DNA of 64,000 nt from positions 1 to 64,000 of the forward strand of contig CAYOQR010000002.1 in the NCBI GenBank assembly GCA_964406155.1. Reading direction: 5' to 3'. Origin of the DNA: Dongia_B sp964406155 (GTDB lineage: Bacteria > Pseudomonadota > Alphaproteobacteria > Dongiales > Dongiaceae). The position numbers and the translations under genes are program-made. The notes beneath the pieces were generated by a model. It saw nothing but the letters and a program-made list of their open reading frames with translations. It was not told the origin of the DNA and did no database searches. Below are positions 17,938-26,377 of this stretch, piece after piece (positions within the stretch are counted from its first letter, which is position 1; each line of letters begins with the position of its first letter).

Positions 17938-19104
17938 ATGGCGTTTGATTTTTCGCAGACCGACGAACAGCGTATGCTGGTGGAGACCGTCCGCCAGTTC
18001 ATCGAAAAGGAAATCTATCCCTATGAGCGCGAGGTGGATCGCGCTGGTGTGATGTCGCCGGATCTTGCGAAGCAGATCAAGTCGCGCGCCAAGGATGTCG
18101 GCCTTTATGCGGCCAACATGCCTGAGGAAGTTGGTGGCGGTGGTCTCGACGTCATGTCGCAGATGCTGATGGAACGCGAACTCGGCAAGTGCAATTGGGC
18201 GCTGCAGAAGTTCGTCGGCCGCCCCTCGGCGATCCTGATGGCCTGCCGCGACGAGCAGGTCGAAAAGTATCTGCTGCCGACGGTTCGTGGCGAGAAGATG
18301 GAAGTCTTCGCGCTGACCGAGCCGGGCGCCGGCTCGGATGCCATGTCGATCTCGACCCGCGCTGAGGCCGATGGCGATGATTACATCCTAAACGGCAACA
18401 AGCATTTCATCAGCGGTATCGGTCTGCCCGATTTCGCCATCGTCTTCACGGTGACGGGGGTCGATGAAACCAAGCGTGGTCCGCGCAAGCGCGTCACCGC
18501 CTTCCTGATCGATCGCGATACGCCGGGCTTCGATATCCGCCGCGGCCCGCGCTGCGTCTCCTACCGCTCCTATGACAATTACGAACTCTTCTTCGACAAT
18601 GTGCGCCTCAACAAGCGGCAAATTCTCGGCGAGGAAGGCAAGGGCTTCACGCTCGCCAATCAGTGGCTGACCGGCGGCCGTGTCATGGTCGCCGCCAATT
18701 GCTGTGGCAAGGCGGAGCGGGCGATGGAACTGGCGACCGACTGGGCCGCCACCCGCAAACAGTTCGGCCAGACCATCGGCAAGTTCCAGGGCACATCCTT
18801 CAAGCTGGCGGACATGGCGACGGAACTGCGCGCCGCCGACATGCTGACTGCCTATACCTGCTGGAAGCTGGAACAGGGCACCATGACCGATGCCGATGCG
18901 GCGATGGCGAAACTGTTCGCCAGCGAGATGTTGGGCCGGGTGACGGATCAGGCGATCCAGATCTTCGGCGGCATGGGGCTGATGGACGAGCTGCCGCTGG
19001 AAATGATGTGGCGCGATGCCCGCATCGAGCGCATCTGGGAGGGCACCTCGGAAATCCAGCGCCATATCATTTCGCGCGACATGCTGCGCGCCAAGGAACA
19101 ATAA
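17938..19104 (+). CDS. Acyl-CoA dehydrogenase (second copy)
   Basis: This 388-residue protein has VFALTEPGAGSDAMSI for FAD/substrate binding, CVSYRSYDNYELFFDNVRL in the middle domain and the C-terminal IWEGTSEIQRHIISRDML. It is clearly a different subgroup from the leftward enzyme at 14878-16053. It lies 55 bases after the isomerase gene and 17 bases before the dienoyl-CoA reductase gene, so all three should be one transcript. The first step of beta-oxidation is expected; chain-length preference cannot be told. Confidence 0.92.
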   Translation: MAFDFSQTDEQRMLVETVRQFIEKEIYPYEREVDRAGVMSPDLAKQIKSRAKDVGLYAANMPEEVGGGGLDVMSQMLMERELGKCNWALQKFVGRPSAILMACRDEQVEKYLLPTVRGEKMEVFALTEPGAGSDAMSISTRAEADGDDYILNGNKHFISGIGLPDFAIVFTVTGVDETKRGPRKRVTAFLIDRDTPGFDIRRGPRCVSYRSYDNYELFFDNVRLNKRQILGEEGKGFTLANQWLTGGRVMVAANCCGKAERAMELATDWAATRKQFGQTIGKFQGTSFKLADMATELRAADMLTAYTCWKLEQGTMTDADAAMAKLFASEMLGRVTDQAIQIFGGMGLMDELPLEMMWRDARIERIWEGTSEIQRHIISRDMLRAKEQ

Positions 19105-19121
19105 GGATAAGGATCAGACAA

Positions 19122-19961
19122 ATGTTTCAGAAGGATCTGCTCAAGGGCAAGCGCATCCTGGTGACCGGCGGCGGCACCGGGCTCGGCTACAGCATGGGGC
19201 ATCGTTTCCTCGAGCTCGGTGCGGAGCTGGTGATCTGCGGCCGGCGCGAAGAAGTCCTGAAGGACGCGGCGGACAAGCTGATGGCCGAGACCGGTGGCAA
19301 GGTCGAGGTGCATGGCTGCGATATCCGTGATGCCGAGGCGGTGGAAAAGATGATCGCCGCGATCTGGGAACGGGGAGCGCTGGACTCGCTGGTCAATAAT
19401 GCGGCCGGCAATTTCATCTCCAAGACCGAGGATCTCAGCCCGCGCGCCGTCGATGCCGTGCTGAACATCGTGCTGCATGGCAGCGCCTATGCGACCCTGG
19501 CCTGCGGCAAGCGCTGGCTCAAGGAAGGCCGCAAGGGTTCGGTGCTGTCGATCGTCACCACCTATGCCTGGACCGGCTCGGCCTATGTCGTGCCGTCGGC
19601 CATGGCCAAAGCCGGCGTCCTCTCGATGATCCGCAGCCTGGCGGTGGAATGGGGCGGCCGTGGCGTGCGCCTGAATGCCATCGCCCCGGGGCCGTTCCCG
19701 ACCAAGGGCGCCTGGGAGCGCCTAGTGCCGCGCGCCGATCTCGCCAAGAAATTCGAGACCAACAATCCGCTGCAGCGGGTCGGTGAGCACAGCGAGCTGG
19801 CCAATCTTGCCACCTATCTGCTGTCGGACTTCGCCGGCTATATCAATGGCGAGGTCGTCACGATCGATGGCGGCGAGTGGCTTCAGGGCGCCGGCCAGTT
19901 CAATTTCCTGCGCGACATGACCGATGCCGATTGGGACTCGCTGAAGCCGAAGAAGAAGTAA
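19122..19961 (+). CDS. 2,4-dienoyl-CoA reductase, DECR-type short-chain dehydrogenase
   Basis: The start at 19122 has AAGGA upstream and gives 279 residues. TGGGTGLGYSMG is the NADP-binding glycine motif. The C-terminal half follows mitochondrial DECR1 closely: Tyr148 in TTYAWTG, Ser159 and Lys163 in VVPSAMAKAG with the same spacing as Tyr199/Ser210/Lys214, then APGPFPTKGAW and TIDGGEWL. The Asn148 position of DECR1 is His119 here. It should reduce 2,4-dienoyl-CoA with NADPH, removing a double bond that blocks beta-oxidation. It ends the operon, followed directly by a strong terminator. Confidence 0.85.
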   Translation: MFQKDLLKGKRILVTGGGTGLGYSMGHRFLELGAELVICGRREEVLKDAADKLMAETGGKVEVHGCDIRDAEAVEKMIAAIWERGALDSLVNNAAGNFISKTEDLSPRAVDAVLNIVLHGSAYATLACGKRWLKEGRKGSVLSIVTTYAWTGSAYVVPSAMAKAGVLSMIRSLAVEWGGRGVRLNAIAPGPFPTKGAWERLVPRADLAKKFETNNPLQRVGEHSELANLATYLLSDFAGYINGEVVTIDGGEWLQGAGQFNFLRDMTDADWDSLKPKKK

Positions 19962-19982
19962 GGCCACGCAGGCGGCCCAACG

Positions 19983-20015
19983 AAAAGCCCCCGGATCGAT
20001 GATCCGGGGGCTTTT
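19983..20015 (+). terminator. Rho-independent terminator of the acyl-CoA operon
   Basis: Perfect 14-base arms AAAAGCCCCCGGAT and ATCCGGGGGCTTTT enclose the 5-base loop CGATG, 21 bases after the dienoyl-CoA reductase stop. The T run comes from the right arm. It could also serve leftward transcripts. Confidence 0.92.
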
Positions 20016-20105
20016 GATTTTCTGGTTCGACTGTCTAGGGGCGAGACGGTCGAAGGGCAGTGCTCTTAGGGATGAGCTTGGGCGATCTTACGACTGTGCC
20101 GGATC

Positions 20106-20657
20106 TTACGACCGGGCCGTGCCGTCGAGGTCGAGATCGCCGCTTTCGATGGCGTTGCGCAAAGAGATCAGGCCGCGATCGATTTCCTCATACATTTCCC
20201 GCGCCCGGCTCAGATCGCGGATGTCGCTTTCGGTGATCGGGCCGCGCTTCGGGTTACCGAGATCGACTACCTGGGCAAGATAGCGGCCGCGCAGCTTGGC
20301 GGCGAGGCGGACCACCCGCTGGATTTCGGCCGGCGAGGCGCCGATCACCGCATTGGTGGTCTCGGCGCGGGTGAAATTGCGCATATCGTGGTTGAGATGG
20401 CAGAGATACTGGCCAACCGAGGGGGAGGTCGCCAGCAGCTTGGCGCGGCGCTTGGCGTCTTCGGCCATCAGGCGCACCATATTGTTGTTCCGGCCTTCCG
20501 GCTGGCTGGCAGCAGCCTGACTGTCCGCCGGAACGGCGTTCAGGCTGGGGCCGGCCGCGAGGCCCAGGCTCGGCCGATTTTGCCCGGCAGAATCTGCCCG
20601 GGGGGCCATGGCCGATGGCTCCTTGCCTTCATCGCGGCGTGCAAACATCGATAACAT
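20106..20657 (-). CDS. Conserved hypothetical protein
   Basis: I use the ATG at 20657, which has GGGGAAG upstream; the protein is 183 residues. Residues 1-55 are Ala/Pro/Ser/Gln-rich and look disordered. From about residue 60 (VRLMAEDAKRRAKLLA) it is mostly helical and charged, with NHDMRNFTRAETTNAVIG and PKRGPITESDIRDLSRAREM. No membrane helix, signal peptide or known catalytic motif is visible, and I recognise no family. It sits alone between the operon terminator and the leftward degenerate-GGDEF gene, 131 bases downstream of the latter. Confidence 0.6.
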   Translation of the reverse strand: MLSMFARRDEGKEPSAMAPRADSAGQNRPSLGLAAGPSLNAVPADSQAAASQPEGRNNNMVRLMAEDAKRRAKLLATSPSVGQYLCHLNHDMRNFTRAETTNAVIGASPAEIQRVVRLAAKLRGRYLAQVVDLGNPKRGPITESDIRDLSRAREMYEEIDRGLISLRNAIESGDLDLDGTARS

Positions 20658-20788
20658 CTGGCTTCCCCATTGCTGGTTGCAGGGCGTCGAAAGTGACACC
20701 GGAAGACAAAGCAAGGGTCGTGCCAGTTTTTCAGGACCGATTTCCGGTCCGAGCTTTCGGAATGGGGGGCGGTCCTGACAGCGATCGG

Positions 20789-21706
20789 TCAGGCAAAGAC
20801 GAAGTCGTTATGGCCGCGGGTCAGGGCTTGCTGCAATGCCTCGCCGGCCCGGCCGATCAGACCTTCCGCACTGACGGCGCTGGTGGGGTAGAGGGCGATC
20901 CCGACGGCGATGGCGGGTAATTGTGACTGACCGAAGCCTTCGACCGGTTTGGCCAGCTCATTGATGATTTTTTCCGCGACGATCTGTACGTCCTCGATCC
21001 GCGGCATCGATTCGGCCAGGATGGCGAATTGGCGATGGTCGAAACGGGCGATGGTGTCGCTGGCCCGCAGGATCTGCTGCAGCTTGCCGGTCATGATACG
21101 CAGCAGATCGGCACCGCGTCCCTCGATCGAGGTATCGGTGAGATCTATCGAACCGGATTTGACCTCAACCAGCAGGACGGCGAAGAAATCCTGGTTGCGC
21201 TTGGCGCGCCGCACTGCGAGGCCGAGGATTTCCCAGAACAGAGGCTGGGCCGCCAGTCCCGTTGCCGGGTCCAGGAGTTGCAGCCTTGCCAGTTGCTGAC
21301 TGGCTGTGCGATGGGCGATGGCGTAGCGCAGCGACCGGCGTAACCCGCTGGGGGTCAATTCCTGGCGATGCAGCACGTCGGCGGCACCGACGTCGATACA
21401 GGCCTGTTCCAGGCGCAGATCTGTCGAATCGACAATGACAATCACCGGCGCCGATTGGCTCATGGTTACGATCGCCGCCAGCGCGCCGCGCGGATCCGCC
21501 TGATGCACGGGCTCCAGGTCGAAAAGCACGACATTGAGCCGGTCACCGGTCAGCAGGCCCCGGGCGGTTTCCACCGACGAGGTGCTGTGGAAGGTGAGAT
21601 CGGCCGCAGTCCTGTTGCACAACTGACCGACCCAATCGATTTCCGACTGGGTCGGCGAGATCATCAGGAGCGAGATCGGCTCTGATAGGATGGTATTCGC
21701 CAGCAT
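20789..21706 (-). CDS. Receiver-like plus degenerate GGDEF domain protein
   Basis: Translation probably starts at 21706, with AGGGGG upstream, giving 305 residues. The N-terminal part (about 1-125) resembles a receiver fold (SLLMISPTQSEIDWV, LNVVLFDLEP, APVIVIVDS), though the phospho-acceptor cannot be assigned securely. The C-terminal part (about 140-305) follows a GGDEF domain: LLDPATGLAAQPLFWEIL, and DTIARFDHRQFAILAES where an active enzyme has GG(D/E)EF. The signature is FDHRQF, so cyclase activity is unlikely. A role as a signalling or c-di-GMP/GTP-sensing protein is inference. Confidence 0.75.
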   Translation of the reverse strand: MLANTILSEPISLLMISPTQSEIDWVGQLCNRTAADLTFHSTSSVETARGLLTGDRLNVVLFDLEPVHQADPRGALAAIVTMSQSAPVIVIVDSTDLRLEQACIDVGAADVLHRQELTPSGLRRSLRYAIAHRTASQQLARLQLLDPATGLAAQPLFWEILGLAVRRAKRNQDFFAVLLVEVKSGSIDLTDTSIEGRGADLLRIMTGKLQQILRASDTIARFDHRQFAILAESMPRIEDVQIVAEKIINELAKPVEGFGQSQLPAIAVGIALYPTSAVSAEGLIGRAGEALQQALTRGHNDFVFA

Positions 21707-21850
21707 TGATATCCCCCTGATCGGAAATCTTGTCAAAGTAGGTTTAAAGAAAACTTAAACACGATGGTCGTCAAGGCACCGCCGGTGACGATGTGGCTGG
21801 ATGGCTGCCCGGACATTGCTTGTCTCCGCCAGACCGGCTAGAGAGCGGGC

Positions 21851-22744
21851 ATGTCCGGTTTCGACGAAACACCATCCGGGGACTTCGCGCTGGCGCTGCG
21901 GGAGATCCCTTTACTCGCCACGGTGCCGGCGGGTGCCTGGTCGGTCACGCGGCTGGGCGGCATCACCAATCGCAACTACCGCCTGCAATCCGGTGATCGA
22001 GACTATGTGCTGCGCCTGCCGGGCCAGGGCGGGCATCAATATCTGAACCGTGCCGCCGGTTTCCACAATGCGGCGCTGGCCGACCGGATCGGCATCGCGC
22101 CGCCGGTTTTGTTCAGCGATCCGGTACGCGGCTGGCAGCTCAGCACCTTCCTGGCCGGGTCCCGCTCGCTGGAGGCGGCCGATTTTCACGATCCCGATAT
22201 CCTCGTGCGGGTGGGCAAGTTGATCGGCCGGTTGCAGGCATCGGCGGCCGGTTTCCAGAACCTCATGCGGCCCTTCGAGATTTCTGACCGCTATCTGGCT
22301 TTGGCGCCGGAGCCGCGCCTGCAACGCTTGCGGTCGGACGCTGCCTGGCTCGAAGCGGAGCTGGAAAGCGATCCCGCACGCCTGGTTCCCGGCCATATCG
22401 ATCCCAATCCGACAAATTTTCTGCGCCTGGCGGATGGTGAGCTTCGTCTGATCGATTGGGAGTTTTCCGCCATGGCCCATCCTTGTTGGGACCTGGCGGC
22501 GATTATCCTCGATACCGATCTCACGACGGTGGAGACCGATCTTTTGCTGGATGCCGCCGGTTATCCGCTCGGCCAGCCATCCGGGCCGGAGATGCGGCGC
22601 CAGGCGGCCCTATTCCGCACGGCACTCTGTCTGGTGGCATCGAGCTGGGCCTTTGTCGAGATCGCCGCCGGCAACGATGCGCCGGACCTGCGGGCTTTTG
22701 CCGAGCAGCGCCTGGAGGCGTTCGCCGCCGGCCTTGCGCCGTAA
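21851..22744 (+). CDS. Aminoglycoside/choline kinase-family phosphotransferase, possible thiamine kinase
   Basis: This 297-residue kinase-like protein has a nucleotide-loop region RLGGITNRNYRLQ, a catalytic loop GHIDPNPTNFLR with the H-x-D-x4-N pattern, and the metal-binding Asp in LIDWEFS followed by CWDLAAI. The ITNRNY segment is typical of choline/ethanolamine and thiamine kinases. It lies about 90 bases upstream of a TPP riboswitch and the thiamine uptake operon on the same strand. Thiamine kinase (YcfN-like) is therefore attractive but not proven; choline kinase is the main alternative. Confidence 0.75.
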   Translation: MSGFDETPSGDFALALREIPLLATVPAGAWSVTRLGGITNRNYRLQSGDRDYVLRLPGQGGHQYLNRAAGFHNAALADRIGIAPPVLFSDPVRGWQLSTFLAGSRSLEAADFHDPDILVRVGKLIGRLQASAAGFQNLMRPFEISDRYLALAPEPRLQRLRSDAAWLEAELESDPARLVPGHIDPNPTNFLRLADGELRLIDWEFSAMAHPCWDLAAIILDTDLTTVETDLLLDAAGYPLGQPSGPEMRRQAALFRTALCLVASSWAFVEIAAGNDAPDLRAFAEQRLEAFAAGLAP

Positions 22745-22832
22745 ATAAGGGGATATCGCCCGTCGGTTGCAGCCGGGAGGACGAGGCGGGGGAATGCTTG
22801 ACTTGCCGGCGCGGAAAACACATTCTCTCCAC

Positions 22833-22922
22833 AACTCAACGGGGTGCCCAGTCCAGGGCTGAGAGATGCGGCATGACGCATCAACCCGATGAACCTGATC
22901 CGGTTAATACCGGCGGAGGGAT
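22833..22922 (+). ncRNA. TPP riboswitch (THI element)
   Basis: The conserved core is easy to read: CAACGGGGTGCC at 22838-22849, GGGCTGAGA at 22857-22865, then AACCCGATGAACCTGATCC, GGTTAATACCGG and the closing GGAGGGAT. These match the THI-box helices that bind thiamine pyrophosphate. It ends 64 bases before the thiB start and should reduce expression of the transporter operon when TPP is plentiful. A GGAGG ribosome site lies just downstream; whether control is by terminator or by sequestering that site is not clear. Confidence 0.95.
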
Positions 22923-22985
22923 ATGAGTCACCGGACGCGACCGATGCATCATTTCTCCTCTGCCGTTTCGTGGAGGAACGACCAG

Positions 22986-24005
22986 ATGCGTATTCCAAGA
23001 ACCCTGCTCGCGGCGGCTGTCGGCGCCCTTCTGACGGGTTTTGGCCTGTCCGGTTCGGCGCTGGCCGAGCAACCGACCCTGACCGTCTACACCTACGATT
23101 CCTTCGTCAGCGAATGGGGCCCCGGCCCAGCGATCCAGAAGCAGTTCGAAGCGCAATGCGGCTGCAAGCTGAACTGGGTGGCGCTGGAGGATGGTGCCGC
23201 CTTGTTGTCTCGCCTGAAGATGGAGGGCAAGAAAAGCAAGGCCGATGTGGTTCTGGGACTCGACACCAATCTGACGAGCGAGGCGACGGCGACCGGTTTG
23301 CTGGCACCCCATAGTGGCGATTTCTCGCATCTGAAGCTGCCGGTTGCCTGGAGCGACAAGACTTTCGTTCCCTATGACTACGGCTATTTCGCCTTCGTCT
23401 ATGATTCCCAGAAGCTGCCTAATCCGCCAAAGAGCCTGGCCGAACTGGCGGGCGGCGGCGACCAGCCGAAGATTTTGCTGGAGGATCCGCGCACCTCGAC
23501 GCCGGGCCTCGGCCTCTTGCTCTGGATGAAGACGGTCTATGGCGACAAGGCGGCCGATGCCTGGCGCAAGGTCGCACCCAAGGTGCTGACGATCAGCAAA
23601 GGCTGGAGCGAGGCCTATGGTCTCTTCGTGAAGGGCGAGGCGCCCATGGTGCTGAGCTACACGACCTCGCCGGCCTATCACCAGATCAATGAGAAGACGG
23701 ATCGCTACAAGGCGCTGAACTTCCCCGAAGGCAATTACCTGCAGATCGAGGTCGCGGCGGCGCTGAAGAGCAGCAAGCATGGCGATCTCGCCCAGCGCTT
23801 CCTCGCCTTCCTGGTGTCGCCGGACGTCCAGAAGCTGATCCCGACCACCAATTACATGTTCCCGGTGGTCGATCTTGGCGATCAACTGCCGCCGGAATTC
23901 CGCGCCATTCAGCCGCCGGCCAAGACGCTGCTGATGTCGAGCAGCGATGTCGCCAAGCATCGTAGCGCCTGGATCAAGGAATGGCTGGATACGGTCAGCC
24001 ACTGA
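22986..24005 (+). CDS. thiB: Thiamine ABC transporter substrate-binding protein
   Basis: The start at 22986 follows GGAGGA and begins a Sec signal peptide (MRIPRTLLAAAVGALLTGFG, cleavage likely after SALA), giving 339 residues. The mature protein starts EQPTLTVYTYDSFVSEWGPG, typical of ThiB, and includes GLDTNL, WSDKTFVPYDYGYFAFVYD and the ligand-site phrase VLSYTTSPAYH. It binds thiamine and its phosphates in the periplasm. It follows a TPP riboswitch and precedes the permease and ATPase genes. An in-frame ATG at 22923 lies inside the riboswitch end and is unlikely to be used. Confidence 0.95.
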   Translation: MRIPRTLLAAAVGALLTGFGLSGSALAEQPTLTVYTYDSFVSEWGPGPAIQKQFEAQCGCKLNWVALEDGAALLSRLKMEGKKSKADVVLGLDTNLTSEATATGLLAPHSGDFSHLKLPVAWSDKTFVPYDYGYFAFVYDSQKLPNPPKSLAELAGGGDQPKILLEDPRTSTPGLGLLLWMKTVYGDKAADAWRKVAPKVLTISKGWSEAYGLFVKGEAPMVLSYTTSPAYHQINEKTDRYKALNFPEGNYLQIEVAAALKSSKHGDLAQRFLAFLVSPDVQKLIPTTNYMFPVVDLGDQLPPEFRAIQPPAKTLLMSSSDVAKHRSAWIKEWLDTVSH

Positions 24006-25666
24006 GGCAAGTGCCGTCCCGGCAAGCGGCCCGCCCATCGGCGGGGCCGTTTTTCGCCAGACGGCCCCTGATCGGCATTGCAACGCTCGGGCGCCTCGCG
24101 GCCGTCGCATTGATCGCCGCTGCCATCGTCATCCTGCTCCGTCTCCTGGGGCAGGTGGCGGTGACGGATATTCGCGATTTGATGGACGATCGCTATCTGC
24201 ATCGCGTGGCGCTGTTCACGGTGATGCAGGCCGGCCTCTCGACGCTTCTTGCCACTGGGCTCGCCATCCCGGTGGCCCGGGCCCTGGCACGGCAGAGCCG
24301 CTTTCCCGGCCGTGCTTTGTTGCTGCGGGCCTTTTCCTTGCCGCTGGTGATGCCGGCCTTGGTCGCGATCTTCGGCATCGTCGCGGCTTACGGGCAGCAG
24401 GGCATGCTGGCCGGGTTGGTCGCGCGGCTGGGCCTTGGCACCTGGCCGTCGATCTATGGCCTCGGAGGCATCCTTCTCGCTCATGTCTTCTTCAACCTGC
24501 CCTTGGCGGTGCGGTTGCTGCTGCCGGCCTGGCACAGCGTACCGGCCGAAAGCTGGCGCCTGGCCGCCCAGCTCGGCATGCATTCGGGGCAGATTTTCCA
24601 CCTGATCGAGCTGCCCTTGCTGCGCCGTGCGGTGCCGCAGATCGCCGCCACTGTTTTCATGCTGTGCTTCGTCAGCTTCGCCATCGTACTGACCCTGGGT
24701 GGCGGACCCGGCGCCTCGACCTTGGAAGTGGCGATCTTCCAGGCAATCCGTTTCGATGCCGATCTGCCGCGCGCCGGCCTGCTGGCGGTGGTCGAGCTGA
24801 TCCTCTGCCTGGGGGCGGGGCTGTTCTGCCGGGGGCTGACGCGGCGCATGGATTTCGCGGCGGGCTTTGGCCGGGCGACCTGGCGGCACGATGCGGCGGA
24901 ACCGCTGGTCCGGATCGGTGATGCGGTCTGGATCGTGCTCGCGGCCTTCTTCGTCGGCCTGCCGGAACTGGCCTTGCTGATCGATGGTCTCGCCGGTTTT
25001 GGCGCCGATCTGCCCTGGATCGCCCTGGTCCAGGCGGCGGCACTGGGCCTTACCTTGTCCCTGATCGCCGGCGCCGGCGCCACCTTGGTGGGCTTCATCC
25101 TCGCAGCGGCCAGCCATCAACCGCATCTGCAGCGAACCGGTTCTCTCGGCCGCATCATCGCTTTCGCGCAATCGCTGGCCGGCTTGTTGCCGCTCGCACT
25201 CTCGCCCATGGTACTCGGCATGGGCCTTTACCTGATCATCACCGATCTGACCGACAGCGATCTCTCGGCGCTGCTCGGCATCGTCCTGCTGAACGGTGCC
25301 ATGGCGATCCCTTTCAGCCTCGCCTTGCTGCTGCCGGCGGTGGACCGGGTGCTGCAGCAGAATGACCGTCTTTGCCGCGAACTCGGCATCGCCGGCCTCG
25401 ACCGCTTCCGCCTGGTGGATTGGCCGAGCCTGCGGCCGCAGATCGCGACATCCTTCGCCTTGGCGACGACCCTCGGTCTGGGCGATCTGGTGGGGATCAG
25501 CCTGTTCGGCAATCCCGATCTCAGGACCTTGAGCATGCTGCTTTATGAACAATTATCGGCCTATCGCATGGACCTTGCGGCAGCCACGGCGCTGATCCTG
25601 CTGCTCCTGGTGCTGGCGGTCTATGGTGCCATCGAACGGCTGGTGGGCGGGAAGGGGACGGTCTAA
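23981..25666 (+). CDS. thiP: Thiamine ABC transporter permease
   Basis: This 561-residue protein has two fused permease halves, each with about six membrane segments and an EAA-type loop (SWRLAAQLGMHSGQIF in the first, CRELGIAGLDRFRLVDWPS in the second), the ThiP plan. The first start (23981) overlaps thiB by 25 bases. A GTG at 24011 with GAGG close by is an alternative, and neither ribosome site is ideal. It forms the membrane channel for thiamine. The TAA stop is followed immediately by the TTG of thiQ. Confidence 0.92.
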   Translation: MAGYGQPLRQVPSRQAARPSAGPFFARRPLIGIATLGRLAAVALIAAAIVILLRLLGQVAVTDIRDLMDDRYLHRVALFTVMQAGLSTLLATGLAIPVARALARQSRFPGRALLLRAFSLPLVMPALVAIFGIVAAYGQQGMLAGLVARLGLGTWPSIYGLGGILLAHVFFNLPLAVRLLLPAWHSVPAESWRLAAQLGMHSGQIFHLIELPLLRRAVPQIAATVFMLCFVSFAIVLTLGGGPGASTLEVAIFQAIRFDADLPRAGLLAVVELILCLGAGLFCRGLTRRMDFAAGFGRATWRHDAAEPLVRIGDAVWIVLAAFFVGLPELALLIDGLAGFGADLPWIALVQAAALGLTLSLIAGAGATLVGFILAAASHQPHLQRTGSLGRIIAFAQSLAGLLPLALSPMVLGMGLYLIITDLTDSDLSALLGIVLLNGAMAIPFSLALLLPAVDRVLQQNDRLCRELGIAGLDRFRLVDWPSLRPQIATSFALATTLGLGDLVGISLFGNPDLRTLSMLLYEQLSAYRMDLAAATALILLLLVLAVYGAIERLVGGKGTV

Positions 25667-26368
25667 TTGGCTTATCTTGAGTGTCGCGATCTGCGCTGCC
25701 GCTATGAGGAGATGGTGTTGCGCTTCGACCTTGCGGTCGAACGGGCGAGCTTCACCGCGATCATCGGCCCCAGCGGCGCCGGCAAGAGTACGCTGCTGTC
25801 GCTGATCGGTGGTTTCGAGCCGGCGGAAAGCGGGAGCATTTCGGTTGAAGGGCGGGACATCGCGGCGGTGCCAGCAGCGCAGCGCCCGGTAACGACCTTG
25901 TTCCAGGACAACAACCTCTTCGCCCATCTGACGGCGGCGCAGAATGTCGGGCTCGGCCTCGATCCGGGACTTCGGCTTTCGGCCACGCAGCGCGAGGATG
26001 TCGCACAGGCGCTGCGGCAGGTCGGCCTCAATGAGCTTGGCAATCGCCGTCCGGCGCAATTGTCGGGCGGCGAGCGTCAGCGTGTCGCCATCGCCCGCTG
26101 TCTGGTGCGGCGCCGGCCGATCCTGCTGCTGGACGAGCCTTTCGCAGCGCTCGGCCCGGCCATGCGACAGGAGATGCTGGATCTCGTCGATGCGCTCCGA
26201 CGGGAGCACGGGCTCACCGTTCTCATGGTGACCCATGATCCGGCGGATGCCGGACGGGTCGCCGACCGGACTGCTTTCGTGGCTGCCGGCGAGGTGGTGC
26301 TGAGTGCTGCGACGGCGGCGGTGCTGCAATCGAACCTGCCGGTGATCCGCGACTATCTCGGCAGCTAA
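25667..26368 (+). CDS. thiQ: Thiamine ABC transporter ATP-binding protein
   Basis: This 233-residue ATPase has Walker A GPSGAGKST, a Q-loop in TLFQDNNLF, signature LSGGERQR, Walker B ILLLDEPFAALGP and switch His in VTHDPAD. Translation starts at TTG, directly after the thiP stop; AAGGGGA lies eight bases upstream, so the unusual start is well supported. NNLFAHLTAAQNVGLGL is typical of ThiQ. It powers uptake with ThiB and ThiP and converges on the LysR gene with a nine-base gap. Confidence 0.93.
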   Translation: MAYLECRDLRCRYEEMVLRFDLAVERASFTAIIGPSGAGKSTLLSLIGGFEPAESGSISVEGRDIAAVPAAQRPVTTLFQDNNLFAHLTAAQNVGLGLDPGLRLSATQREDVAQALRQVGLNELGNRRPAQLSGGERQRVAIARCLVRRRPILLLDEPFAALGPAMRQEMLDLVDALRREHGLTVLMVTHDPADAGRVADRTAFVAAGEVVLSAATAAVLQSNLPVIRDYLGS

Positions 26369-26377
26369 CGGCAACTC

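Noticed and set aside
23909..25552. 547-codon minus-strand frame opposite thiP
   Set aside because: It is Gln/Arg-rich and featureless, while the plus strand is a clear permease.
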